From NCBI RefSeq assembly GCF_000003815.2, contig NC_049985.1, positions 5,312,043 through 5,376,042 on the forward strand: a stretch of DNA of 64,000 bases. Reading direction: 5' to 3'. Below the pieces are notes generated by a model. That model saw only the letters and a program-made list of their open reading frames with translations. It was not told the DNA's origin and searched no databases. The DNA is from Branchiostoma floridae (Eukaryota; Chordata; Leptocardii; Amphioxiformes; Branchiostomatidae). The translations under genes were made by a program, and so were the position numbers. Position 1 is the first letter of the stretch. Each line of letters opens with the position of its first letter. Shown here piece after piece: positions 23,350 through 35,031 of the stretch.

Positions 23350-23695
23350 TACAAGCTTGGGTCGAGCTCCTGTCAATTAGTCTTGTAAGTAATTTTGCAC
23401 CTGACTGAAACATGTCCCATGCTTTCTGAATTACATCTTTGAGAATCTTTCCATTAGGATCTTCTTCTTTTCCTTGTTCTTGTAGTCAGAGCCAGTCCCT
23501 TGTCGTAGAACAGAGGGTTCGCCTCTAAGAAATCTGCTATGGTGTCTTCCACTTTGTACACTCGTCCCTCATGTTCTTCCTCCTCTTTCTTGTCACCATC
23601 ATCATCTTCCTGGGCTGCTTTGTCTTCAGAGCCGTACTCTTCTGACACCTTTGTCTTGGTAACCTTTTTGCCCTTCTTTCACTCTATACAAACAT
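23350..23695 (-). pseudogene. MADF-like domain relic
   Basis: After a lysine-rich and acidic lead (EEYGSEDK, EDDDGDKKEEEE), the minus strand reads IADFLEANPLFYDKG. One frame over it continues SDYKNKEKKKILMERF and then a helical stretch with KAWDMFQSGAKLL. The LYD-K...DYKNKEKK layout is that of MADF (Myb/SANT-like) DNA-binding domains, often found in transposon-related genes. The frame break between the two halves and an early stop indicate a dead copy, unless sequence error explains them. Confidence 0.45.
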
Positions 23696-25841
23696 ATGTA
23701 GGGGCTATAGGGGTGTGGTATTCAGGCCATCTGTCCAAGTGAGAGGTCATGGGAGGTTCATTATCATAGATTTATTCACAAGCAATCTCACGAGCATATA
23801 TGTGACAGGGACAGTTTGGGGCGAAAAATACGCACGACCATCTAACGATCTTAAAATTAGCTGACCTTCCAGCGATCGCGAAGTACGTCTGAAGATCGTA
23901 CATAATGTGACAGGGGTATTACTTAAATGCCTAAAATAACTAAATAGGGTTTGCAGATACAGATACAGATGCAAAGATACTGGTTGAAACTTTATATGTG
24001 TCTTACAACCATTAATTTGGCAACTGGAGGGTGCATAATTGATTTTCTTAAGAGATCCAATAGATCGTGTGCTCAGTTCTGGCTACTGGGACTTTCAGGG
24101 GTTTGGACTGTTTTCCTAGACTCAATGAACAGAGGCACAAATGTTGTCAGAATTTGCATCCGATCAAGCATTACCAAAAACAGCTTGAAGAAGTGTTCAA
24201 GAAAGACAGAAGAGCTACATGTACAACATGCACAAAAATACTGATGCACAAAAGGTAGTTATGTCAATTCAAATACAAAACCATCTAATTGAATATCAAC
24301 CTAAAAAATAAAAGATACTAAAAAAAGCGCATGTAGTTGCAGGATCAAATGATTGCAGCAGCAGTTAATAAGCTAAGATTATATATTATGCATAATACAA
24401 CTGGTAAGGGGGTACTTAAAATTAGGATACAATAAGTGATGCTGGTATAATGGGTAAGTTCTTTCCCTGGAAACAAAAAGAAAAGGGTGGCTGGCATAAC
24501 AATGGTCATAAAAGCTTATCTAGGAAGGATCACAATGTATTGGCCACTCAATACTTTAAAACAGTAAGTTCTTTCTGCAAGGAAAGACAGCATATATCCT
24601 GACAAGGACACTGAACACAAACAAGCTGCACTTTTAGTTAGTGAGGATCTGCTTCTTAAAATGAAGCTAAGATAATACTACTATATAGAGCAGTGTTTTT
24701 TGCACCCCATTCTGTCCTTTCTACTCTACGTTCTAAATAAACTTGAACATTAACAGAACGCAGATGTACATGCATATTTACGCAAAAAGAACTAAATCTA
24801 CAAATTTCATATCCTACTTATTCAAGAATAAATGAGAGGCAAAAATTACCAATTCAATCTACATTTGATATTTCTAACTTAAGAAAGTTAAATTTGAAGT
24901 TAATCTTTCAAATGATGTTGTTAAAAAATGTGACCCCATCAACAAACAACCTGCCTTATTAGTACCAAAGTGTTTTTCCCATTTTTGTCATGGAACATTG
25001 AACATCTGTTTATCATCTTTGAAGGAGATCTAGCCAGAAAGGCCTATTGAGTTAAGGAACTAACTAATCTGATAAGTATCCATGTTTGTCTGGGGATGCC
25101 AGATTCGGTGAAGAGTATTGAGGTGATGATCTTTTCTCTCTCTCTTAAGGATGAAGACCTGCATATAATTACAACTTTCACATCTGCTTCATGTGGTTCA
25201 ACACAAGTTGTTAAAATAAGTGAAAAATATCTGCTATAGAACTATGATATTGAGCTTTTGAGGAAATCTCAGTAGCACAGCACCTATTGAATCAGATTTT
25301 GGACCAAATTGAATGTCATCTGGAGGTCAGCAGAACCAGTTTATGCTGACATCCTGCAATATATGCCATCAAATATTTACCAAATGGACTGTATATTCAA
25401 AACACCATGGGCTACCTGGCAACCCCGATATTGTTATTTGATTTTTGACAACAACAGCATCAAACTCCAAGTACCAGAGTCTGCCAAATGACCTTGGAAG
25501 CAAAGTCCAGCAGTCACTTAACCTGGGGGCATTCAAACAATAACATTCCACAGATATTGTACAGTGTGAATTTACAAAGGTAAGTCCATATTATATATAA
25601 GTCCATATACATGTAGTTTCTCAACAAGAACACATGAATGACACTAGCAATAAAGAGAGTATTGTCACACTTGTTATGATGACCAAACACAACAAAAGCC
25701 TTTATGGGTATCTGCATTGAGTGCAAAAAACATCTTCACTTACATGTACAGACCTGTGAACTCAACAGATGGCTGACTGTTGAATAACAAACAAGACAAG
25801 ACTACTTGAAATAAGCTATTGTTACTGTTATTAGGTGGGCT

Positions 25842-26123
25842 GACTACTCTCTCTTGCAAGGAGCTTTAACACAATATGTGGAGCCAAATCGCAAGGGTCT
25901 GGAGTGGCTGGCATTCAGTGCTAAATCAGGTGACCTCAATACGACAGTAACTGCCCCAGGTTCAGCCAGGACTGTAGCTTTTGTTCAACTTACACCGGAA
26001 ATGGCCCTTACTCTTCTTGACCCTCCTCAAAAATGGGACCTCCATTTAACATTCTATCCGAGGGGCGGCCCAAACCACAGCTTATTAGCTCATGTCTACC
26101 TGAGTGAAGTGGGAAAGTCGTGA
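25842..26123 (+). CDS. Possible orphan exon, hypothetical protein
   Basis: After a plausible acceptor (TTATTAG) the frame stays open for about 94 codons to a TGA. The composition looks protein-like: it includes GLEWLAFSAKSGDL, FVQLTPEMALTLLDP and KWDLHLTFYPRGG. I recognise no family. No partner exon with matching phase was found upstream, and the surrounding sequence is repeat-rich. It may be a terminal exon, a remnant, or chance. Confidence 0.3.
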   Translation, partial: DYSLLQGALTQYVEPNRKGLEWLAFSAKSGDLNTTVTAPGSARTVAFVQLTPEMALTLLDPPQKWDLHLTFYPRGGPNHSLLAHVYLSEVGKS

Positions 26124-27548
26124 AAAGTACCTTTCCTGAGGGCACAAGATTGGTGGCATGTCAACGAATTTAAACCAAGAACATCTGGGTTATGCGCTGA
26201 ATACCCTGACGTTAGGCCACACAATCCCCTTGGTTGATAAACCCATATGAAATTGAATGTGCTTGTTTTGCCTGAATTACGTCAGCATCAGCAATGACTT
26301 GAGTTTGAAAAACTAACAAAGTGACAGCTGACACTGCATGTAAAATTTTGTCAAAGACATATTTATGCATCACCAGTAAAACATAGCTGGACGATATCTA
26401 ATGAATAAGTATATAGCTAGCAACCATTTTTAATGAGACCAAGACTTGAAATAATTGAGTGCTAAAACAAGTTAAAACAAATATTGCTAACAGCAGTGAT
26501 GCACTTTGTTGATTGGTAATAGCTTAAAGTTTAAAGTTGGGTGAACTTTTTTCTTTTCAAATCAAAATTTCAGTACGGACCATACTGGGGTAACAGTAAA
26601 GAAGGGAAAGGTCAAATAGCTTCTTTATCAAGACTCTAGATCACTTAATATATATGTAAATGAGTGATGCAGAGTCTTTTTGGCTTTGGCTACTACCGGT
26701 ATGGGCATCAAGTTTCACTATGTCTTGCCAACACATTTCCATCTGATCTCCTTCCCATTCAATTCTAATACTATAAACATCACTTACTTGCCTTTGTAAT
26801 ATTGACAATGAAATAGCAGGTGTTTGAAATGGTGATATCGTCTTATGTCTTCTATCTTCTATATGTAATAGCATACATTGCTTATCACAAAATGAACATG
26901 GCTCCTAGTCATGTTATAAGTGTTCAGATCCAAGAGATACACCTGTGCGTGACATCTTCTGTGCTGATAATAATCTGGTAGACAAACATTCCGTGCCATG
27001 CAGATGTGTGCATTGACAGCAACTGTCATGGATCGCAGCGCACTTGTTAGGGGGTTGCAAAGTGATGTTACAAAATGTTTCTTGCTCTGTATAACGCAGA
27101 TTGGACTTATTCCTCAAGCTTCCAACATTTTTGCACTGCAGTTGTCCCTCAGTAAGTCATAAAAAGAGTGCTTAAGCAACAAGACCTTGACAGAAGTGAA
27201 AGTAAACAGTGAGCCACCCCGTGGTCTATAAATTCTAAGGGATCTCGCTGACTTTGCATGGTGGACAATCTGGCTGTCAATCCCATGTAATAGGAGAACG
27301 TGCTCAGCCTGTGAAACTAAAAACAAGACTAAGATTACAAAGTGCTTTGTACACATTTCAGTGACCTTTGAAAGTGAAAGGGCAAAGTTTTGACTCATAC
27401 TCCTAAGGTGTTTCAGAAAAACAACCTTGGGCTTAGGCTTCAGCTAAGATACAGCTGAACTTGAATAACCTTTACAACATTCACTGTATACTCTTCTGTC
27501 TTGGTTTCAGACTTTTTCTGTCATTACAGTGCTTTGTTTTGGGTTGTG

Positions 27549-27642
27549 AACCATCTTCTGTAGTGATCACTGGCTCAATCTTTTTACTGGCTAGCCAGCT
27601 AGCGTAACGCTTGAGCCAGTGGTCACTACGGAGGATGGTACC
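27549..27642. mobile_element. Short inverted-repeat element
   Basis: Arms of about 28 bp (ACCATCTTCTGTAGTGATCA at left, TGAGCCAGTGGTCACTACGG at right) are imperfect inverted copies around a central CTGGCTAGCCAGCTAGC. This is the layout of a foldback or MITE copy. No clear target duplication was seen. Confidence 0.55.
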
Positions 27643-27855
27643 CACACGGCAGGCTAACTTTGTTTGTATCCAATGACTGAGTATAGTATTGAGTCACTTG
27701 GTGCAAAGAGTTGAAACTGTCATTTCCTCCAAACCAACTTCAAAATAGAATGCATATTGTCATCAACACAAAGTATACCCTGAAAACCATCTTGATGGAC
27801 CAGTATGGGTGTTTCACTGGGTTCAGTGCCTTACCGGACAAGGTAATTGAAACCA

Positions 27856-27914
27856 AGCAAGGAGGTTAAAGAAAAACAACAATTTTTTAACAGTGATTTT
27901 TTAACCTCCTTGTT
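27856..27914. repeat. GGAGGTTAAA hairpin element
   Basis: CAAGGAGGTTAAAGAAAA and TTTTTTAACCTCCTTG form an inverted repeat around a short loop. A near-identical hairpin is at 47583-47624. Confidence 0.55.
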
Positions 27915-29439
27915 GAAACTAAGAACACTGTAGAAATTTGCCAGCATTCACTAATAGACCTGTGCGAGCAGGCAACACTCAAACACTTCCATAGAGATAC
28001 TATGTGTGTTATGGCTTAAGGTGGTTTATCGGTGGAAAAAATACCTTCAGATGGCTAACAGTATGTGAAACAAGGCATCCTTTAAAACTGCATCAGCAAT
28101 GAAAAAACTAACATGAAGTGTCGACAGCTGACACTGCAAGTTTGTATCCACAATAACAGACATGTTTATACATCCCCAATACGTAGGAGGAACTGAATGT
28201 TACGTATGCCTGTCAGGATGCCAGACCACCTATCTCAATAATATCTGTCATGTGGGGTCCAACTCGGGTGGGGGGCTGTTGACGGATTTCCATGGGGGCA
28301 TGTTGGCCCTGGAGTCGAGAATTTGGCCTCAGGTGTTTGTTTCACATGACTGGTCAGCTGACACTTAAGGTGTTTGTTTCACATGACTGGTAAAAAAAAG
28401 GCTTACAGTATGTGAAACAAAGCATCCTTTCAAACTGCATCAGAAATGACTTGAGTTTGAAAAACAAAGTGACAGCTCACAATGCGGGTGAGTTGTGTAC
28501 AAAATACCAGGCATGCATGCTCATACATCCCAAGTATGTAGCAGGAACTGAATGTTAAGTAAGCATCTGGCAGTTAGTTTCAATGAATAGAACCTTATGA
28601 TGCCAGACCACCTCCAGTGTATCTCAATATTTATCATGCAGGGTCCAACTCAGGGGTGGGGGGCTGTTAACAAATTTCCTTGGGGGCATGCTGGCCCTAT
28701 ATATTCTATTGCTGAGGATTTGGCTTCGGTATATCACTGGAAACAGTCTGGCATCAAGGTTAACTTACAATAAATGGGGGTAAAGCTTGGTAGGAAAAAC
28801 ATTAGTAACACAACATGCAATGAAACAAACTTACCTCTGTTTGAAAATAATTTTCTTGTGATCTCATCTTATACGTGCACAAAAAAGTATGCTGGTTTCT
28901 TCTGGAAGAGAAAAATAGAGAGCTCAAAAAAATCATATTAATCACCCAACTATAAATGGTCATCATCCACCAAATCATGAAGTGCCTAGTTATGATTCCA
29001 TAACATTAAACAAACTCTACTGATTACACAAATTGTGCTCTTTTAGAACAAGGGACAGGAGGAATTTCACTTAGTATCATTGGATTTTAGTTCTTAATAT
29101 GGAAAACATACTACTCACAAAAAGTGATACACTCTGATATGTGACTCGGTAATAATAGCCATCTAAAGCTGGATGTGCTTTTTTCTTTTCAAATCAAAGT
29201 TTCTCATTGGCAAACAACAAGAAGTTTATATATAAATTATACAGTGAATTCAATTAATAAATCAAACACTCACCTGCAATAAGAAAAAATCCTCAGCTGT
29301 TGATAGCACAGGGTGACGACAACCAGATGGCCATTTGGCATGATACCCGCAAATGCATTTATGTACTGCTATCTAGGCAATGATATCCTGCTATGTGTAA
29401 GATGTTTTATGGCCATTTGGACATTGCAATGTGCAATGT

Positions 29440-29720
29440 AATAGATGTAGGTAAAAGGTGATGGTACCAAGGCCTCTTTGAGGCAGTGACACAGTGGGTT
29501 AACATGGATAATTCTTTGCATTTTAGGCATTGGTATTGGAAAGTGGAGCTCATCCCTCTCCTTCCAATGCCTTTTAGCTCCCCAACCAAAGTCAGGTACC
29601 CATTTCACAACTGGGTGGAGTGAGGAACGTTGTGTTAAGTGTCTTTCCTAAGGGCTCAACGTCTACCCGTGATCCTGTGTCCACTAGCCTAGCCATTTTA
29701 CGCCACTGTGAATGCATTTC
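29440..29720. repeat. Probable SINE- or LINE-tail-like repeat
   Basis: The tract with AGGTACCCATTTCACAACTG, GGTGGAGTGAGG and AAGTGTCTTTCCTAAGGGC resembles a widespread invertebrate repeat (lower strand or tail region) with the pattern CTGGGTGGAG...GTCTTGCCCAAGG. This call is from memory of the pattern only. Confidence 0.35.
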
Positions 29721-30155
29721 AATTGATAATATATTATTGAACGTCAACCCAAACATGAAATAAATACTGTTAGTGAAGAGAAGGACAGAACAAACAGGAA
29801 CACCAACAAATTCATTCTTTTCTTTAATGATGAATGAACAATTATAATGCAAACTTGTTATTTTTTCTTTGATAATGAACCTGATAGATCAATTGTAAAA
29901 CATCAGTCATGTAACACTGACTGGGAAGACGAAACCTACAGAGGTTTACATCAGGATGTTCTGAGGTGTATCTCTGACACAGACAGCAGAATGATATGAC
30001 CATGCAGTCATCAAAACCTTTTCCAGTGTCATCCAGAGTCTGCTCTTAAACATCTGTGCAGAGAAAAATAGTGTAGAGTTCAACCTTTCTTAACAGTTTC
30101 ATTGTGTTTTCCATAGAAGGATGTGGATTATCAAATAGTCTTATTAATATTAATC

Positions 30156-33100
30156 TTATTTGATGCCAGAATTGGTCATAGTTTTTGAGGTACAGACGCC
30201 CTTCCCAGCTACAGTGAAGGGCACCCCCTTGTAAGTGGCGACCTTGTCGGAGGTGACCTGCAGGTCAGGTTGTACTGTCTCCCACACCTTCTTCTTGGGT
30301 TGTAGGACTGGGTCAGGCTCCCCTGAAATTAGAAAACATTTGTTTGTAATACAATTACAACAACTTCAAGCCAAATCTAATCTTCTGCTTTAGAAGCGCC
30401 ACGAGAGACCTTATATATGCTATAAAACATAATTAATGTACTTGCTTTTGAACAGTTTTAAGGTTGATATGAATTATTTAAGTTTTAATCAATAGTACAG
30501 TATCTTGCCATCGCACCTGGAATCATCTGAGTAGCCATAAACATAAGCAGGGCTTTAAAGGCAAGGTGCACATTTGTACAATTCCAGTAAATTTTTACTT
30601 TATTCTCAACATCATTGCATGATATGTTTATATATGTGAAACAGTGAGGGTTTTTTCTAATAGGTTGAACTATTCAATGATATCATGAACTACAGGTATT
30701 CAATGACATATTCATGACATTAGAAAAATAGGGATACATTACCTGGGTATCCTTCAAACGTGATGCGGTCTCCCGGCTGGCTGCCTGCTGGAGGGTCCAG
30801 GAGCTCCACCTTCTCCGGAGAGCTGGCGCACATGACCATGGCCTGGGACGTGATGCCTCGCATCTTGGCAGGCTTCAGGTTACACATGGCGATCACTATA
30901 CGATCTTGCATCTGTGAAGAATGTCAAACTGTATAACATGCCTGTGTTCCTTGTAAAATAGGTCATGTTACAATACTTGTCTGATAACACATTTTCTATA
31001 AACAATAATGTATTCACAACCTACAATATTTACAACAGTACCATCCTTAGACATTTAAATCATCTTCATGTCTTTAATTACATATCATTCATTGGATATA
31101 GTTTGTTCTTTTTTCAATATGAACATAATCAAATGTCACTGAAGCAAGATGGCAGCTGTTGAATTGAGAGCAAAGTAAAAGAGCCCTCTGTAGACTGAAA
31201 AGTGAAGTGCATCTGTTCTGTTACTTGCGATTTCCTACTTCTCGGAAACCCAAATGAAATGAAGACAGCAGAAAAACATATACTGATGTGATGCATATCT
31301 CCCATTCTACACTGGCTTTACAAAGGATTCACAAGCATTCTCTATAGGTCATCATACACAGCTTTAAGACAATTTCTATGTGTTCGAAGAACATGCAAAC
31401 ATTGCCAAATGTATGCACTGTAGTGTACCATTGCCTAAGTGTCTGTATCATTACCTGTATGTTTGTTTTAATACCTAAATATGCAAATCAGCGTGCTACA
31501 GTGCTGCAATGTATTTTGAGATTGATGGAACAGCAATCAATAAACAATTATTATTATTAGGAGGACCCATTGTTGTTCTATAAACAGGCCATGTACAGCT
31601 TGTGAGCAATGAAGTATACAACTTTGTATGGCCCAATCCTCACCTCCTCCATGGGGACATGCTTGACCAGCCCACTGACCACAGTCCTGGGTGCCGCCTC
31701 CCCCACATCGATCTCCTCCACATACAGGGTGTCTGCATCAGGGTGCTTCTTCACAGACAGGATCCGGCCGATCCTCATGTCCAGCCGGGACACGTCAACA
31801 GGCTTGTCTTCCTGAGGGGGTCCTCCCTTCTTCTTCTCACCTGGTGATACAGAATACACGTACAGTCTTCAGGAGGATGCAAGTAGAGAAATGAAATTGC
31901 AACTGTGATGTTGAGAAATTCTATGGTAAATTTTATCATCATCATAATCCTCGCCACATAGTGGTAAATTCTAAATAAGCTGTACCATCATTAATATCTA
32001 TATTGTATCAATTCACACTAGTTATTTTATAAATCCAAGCTGAAGGACTCACATCCAATTCCCTATCCACTCACACACAGACAAGAAATAAAAAATTAAA
32101 TCATATTCAAATACACATTCCATGTATTTACCAGTATGTATGAGTAACTACTAATATATGATTGTATGTACAATTACATGTACCTTAATTACAATACAAA
32201 AGTTTATTACTTTGTAACATATTCAACAGACAAGATCGAGCTGCATAGAATGTTTACCCACCACCTTTCTTTTCCTTCTTTTCCCCTTTCCCTGCAGCCT
32301 TGTCAGTCTTCCCTCCTTTCTGCGCCTGCTTCTGTTCAGGTTTGGCCTCTGCAGGTTTCGGTGCTGGTTCAGCTGCCGGTGCAGCAGGTGTCCCGGTGGC
32401 AGCTGTCCTTACAGGTAGGTACACCTGTTGCACTGTGTATTGGGCAGCACAATTTCATCAAAACAAAATATCTTTGTATAAACAAAACCATAAATTTGAA
32501 ATTCGTAAAGGGTATGTGTACATATTCTACATGCAGAACAAGTTGCCCTGAATTATTTTTGTGCTGGTATGAACAAGCTGTGAAATCTCAAGTCAACAGT
32601 TCTTGGACAGCATTTAGTAATAACAGAGGTAGGCTGGCCATGGATGAACTAGTATTACTATTAGAGATCTTACCTCCATTTTGGATCTCAGCCAGAGTGA
32701 GCTTGGCCTTGAGTTCATCGACCTGCTGACGCAGCTGGTCATTCTCCTTCTTCAATCGCTGCTCCTCTGCAGTGACTGTTACAAAATTGACAAGGATGCT
32801 ACCTGATCAAAATTTATTTGGTGTCACAGTCACAATCACAAAACAGTTGTATGACACATATCATTACAATCCATTACATACATCCCTGTTTTCTCTTTTC
32901 CAAACTGTAAATCTTGAAAAATTTGCTGTGTTTTTATTTTTTATGTTTTGGTGGTGACCTCATAGTCATACTGAGAAACCATGACACTGTGGATATGTGT
33001 TCTGTGTTATAATACTGTACTTCAGATAATCTTGAATTCTGTCTACTACAAAATTAGAAAACTGGGAAACCCCCTTTCTCCTCCTAATGCTTAATCAAAT

Positions 33101-33438
33101 CCCTACTAAAATAAGTTGAACTTTTCTTGTACATAGTACATCTTCCGCTGCACTGTCACCTATATCTAGACTGGGTACCATCCGGGCTACTTTTGTTTTA
33201 TGCTCACAACCCTTGAGGGTGTTGCACAAGGGGAGCTAGAACCTAGAGTACATGTAATAAGGATGGTACCCAGGCTATCACATTTGAGTCACCTAGTGGT
33301 TTCTAGTATATGTTACAGCAGAAGAACTTTACCAGCATGCTGCTTCAGCATCTGTATCTGTGTCTTCAGGATGTTGATGGCTTCATCAGCCTGCCTGGCC
33401 CTCTGCTCCAGACGCTGGACCACCTCGGGAGACGCCAT
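30156..33438 (-). CDS. AIMP1: AIMP1/p43 (EMAP II precursor), multi-tRNA-synthetase complex scaffold
   Basis: Six exons (33438-33333, 32766-32674, 32432-32262, 31840-31644, 30911-30743, 30322-30156) join in phase to 300 residues; human AIMP1 has 312. The N-terminus is a coiled coil ([31 protein letters not shown]) that in the family docks to arginyl- and glutaminyl-tRNA synthetases. A Pro/Ala/Lys-rich linker follows. The C-terminal tRNA-binding OB fold (EMAP II) starts at [11 protein letters not shown] and includes [26 protein letters not shown] and AMVMCASS, ending NSGIK. The protein binds tRNA in the cytoplasmic synthetase complex, and the EMAP II part is released as a cytokine in vertebrates. 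Exon 3 uses acceptor CACAG before 32432 and donor GTGGGT below 32262; only this choice keeps the frame. It is divergent from TBCK. Confidence 0.95.
33170..33272. mobile_element. Inverted-repeat element, TACCATCC family
   Basis: GGGTACCATCC near 33174 and GGATGGTACCC near 33262 form inverted ends, and the right end continues AGGCTA. A sister copy is at 59218-59310. It lies in intron 1 of AIMP1. Confidence 0.5.
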
Positions 33439-33526
33439 CCTCAGTACAGACCTCACTAACAGTCTACAGCTGCAGTGTTTAAACATCAAATTTTAGTTTT
33501 AGTACATCAATGTCAAAGAAATACCT

Positions 33527-33695
33527 AGCCTGGTATCCAGGCATATTATAGCTCCTGGTCTCTTCTGTCCTCTCTGTATATATTGAGGACAGAAGAGACT
33601 CAGGAGCTATAATACGACTGAGTCTCTTCTGTCCTCAATATTTTCGGCGAAGACAGAAGAGACTCAGGAGCTATAATATGCCTGGATACCAGGCC
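33527..33695. mobile_element. MITE with 11-bp target duplication
   Basis: The outer inverted repeats (GCCTGGTATCCAGGC followed by ATATTATAGCTCCTG, and the complement at the right end) are perfect over about 30 bp. Inside is a second palindrome built from GTCTCTTCTGTCCTC and its complement. AAGAAATACCT occurs immediately left (33516-33526) and right (33696-33706). It lies in the AIMP1 5' intron or leader region. Confidence 0.8.
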
Positions 33696-34245
33696 AAGAA
33701 ATACCTATGTACATGTAGAGTGGAGTAAAATACTAGTACATGTAGTAGAGTAGAGTGGTTTCAGCCACTTTTGGCTGCTCTTCCATTCAACTTAATAATA
33801 ATCGTAATACATGTTCCTTGTAAAAGAACTGAGGTATTAAGATGTTGAATTTCAAAATGTTGAATTTCATACATGTTCTTATGTATTGCATAACCCCTTA
33901 ATTACTAAGTACATTTTATAATTCCTTATCAACATGGGAAGTTTGTGATAAAGTAACCCAGTACAATTAACGAGATAAAACCCTGAAGTCCTTATTTGTC
34001 AATCAGACCTGAAAATATCACAACTTTCATTCAAATTATATACATGTGAAGGTTTGACAGAAACACGTGTACTGTTGCCAAATCTTCCGCACTCTTCGAC
34101 GAAACACACAAATAAATGCAATCGTTCAGACACTATCATCACTTCTGCTTCTTCTTTACGCAGTTATATTACCCCTGGGATTAAAAAAAAGACGAATTTC
34201 TGATGAAAAGAATCGGTGAAAGGAGAGAGAACAAAATCAGCTTAC

Positions 34246-34283
34246 CTTCCAGTCAGGGGGAAGTTCATGAGGCGAAAGGTCAT
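34246..34283 (-). CDS. AIMP1: Putative upstream first coding exon of AIMP1 (N-terminal extension)
   Basis: A minus-strand ATG at 34283 opens MTFRLMNFPLTG and runs into a consensus donor (GAAG|GTAAGC) at 34246. Spliced to an acceptor at 33470 (CACTGCAG), it continues in frame through SCRLLVRSVLR into the AIMP1 start at 33438, adding 23 residues. An in-frame TAG stands two codons before this ATG. Human AIMP1 also has a longer isoform with a hydrophobic, basic extension that contains a CRLL block, as I recall it. It could instead be only 5' UTR. Confidence 0.5.
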
Positions 34284-35031
34284 GCGCTAAGCAGGAAGCA
34301 ACCATCCATCTCATCAGGGGTGTCTCAGTCAGTAAAAAGTTTGGTATTTCTTTATCAAATGGCTATTGAAGCAAATATAAGACAATATGTTGCTAAATAA
34401 AGCTTTATTTATGGTTTTATAATTTTGTTTGATGATTCAAAGGTCATAACAATACTTATGTATAAAATATTCCATCCCCATTTCTTAGTGGTATATTTCA
34501 AAGGGTCAAGATGGCGGTTTTCTGAAATTTTGTAGCCGGTCAGGTCAGTTTTGGGGCGTTTAATTGGCATTTTGACAGAGACAACGTTCAATGACAACGT
34601 TGTTGAAGCACGCGAAACTTTAAGATTGTTTAGTGTAGACTTAACTAACGCTTTCCTTGTCCCAGCGTGTATTTTGTGACGTTTTAAAATGACTGGGGAG
34701 GGGGGCGTTGTCTTCCCGGAAGTATTCATTGTGAAACGAAATTTCTGCCCCACTGTCAATGGCCAGAGGACATGGGCTATGTGCTGCAATACCATGTGCT
34801 AGGCAAACTCACTGTAGATAGCAGCTCACTACCAATACTGTCTCAACAAGGCTATAGGGTCAACTTTTCACTGTACCCCGTTACTTGATGCAATTTTGTA
34901 ATACGTCATCCTTCTTGAGTTCAATGTTCTGCGTTGCTTGATGTATTTTGGTAAATACATTGTTTGAAATAATCATGAACCTCTCTGCTTTTCCTCAGTG
35001 AAGTAAACACTGTCTGAGAAGGTCCCACATC

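Larger units (their letters stand above)
18513..25841. other. Long intergenic stretch with gene fragments and tandem duplications
   Basis: Apart from the fragments listed separately (gene D remnants, tandem duplications, MADF-like relic), I see no supported gene. Composition is AT-rich, and the short open frames have no domain-like sequence. Confidence 0.5.
26270..28735. repeat. Three diverged copies of a repeat of about 340 bp
   Basis: A partial copy at about 26270-26370 and fuller copies at about 28046-28345 and 28405-28735 share ACTGCATCAG, AATGACTTGAGTTTGAAAAAC, GTGACAGCT and a GGGTCCAACTC...GGGGGGCTGTT block in the same order. The two later copies are nearly adjacent, like a tandem duplication. 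Confidence 0.6.
26124..30155. other. Intergenic region with repeats, downstream of AIMP1
   Basis: It contains a dispersed or tandem triplication, two short inverted-repeat elements and a SINE-like tract (listed separately). No supported gene was seen. Confidence 0.5.
33439..35031. promoter_or_regulatory. Bidirectional AIMP1/TBCK promoter region
   Basis: This lies between the two divergent start codons. It has an AAGATGGCGG (YY1-type) motif at 34508-34517, a TGACGT half-CRE at 34677-34682 and a CCGGAAGT ETS motif at 34716-34723. These are typical of TATA-less housekeeping promoters. A TBCK 5' UTR exon begins after the acceptor TTTTCCTCAG near 34999. The transcription starts themselves cannot be placed from sequence. 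Confidence 0.6.

Noticed and set aside
34409-34795. 128-codon minus-strand open frame in the AIMP1/TBCK interval
   Set aside because: No recognisable domain; it overlaps the probable promoter motifs, and frames of similar length occur by chance elsewhere in the window.
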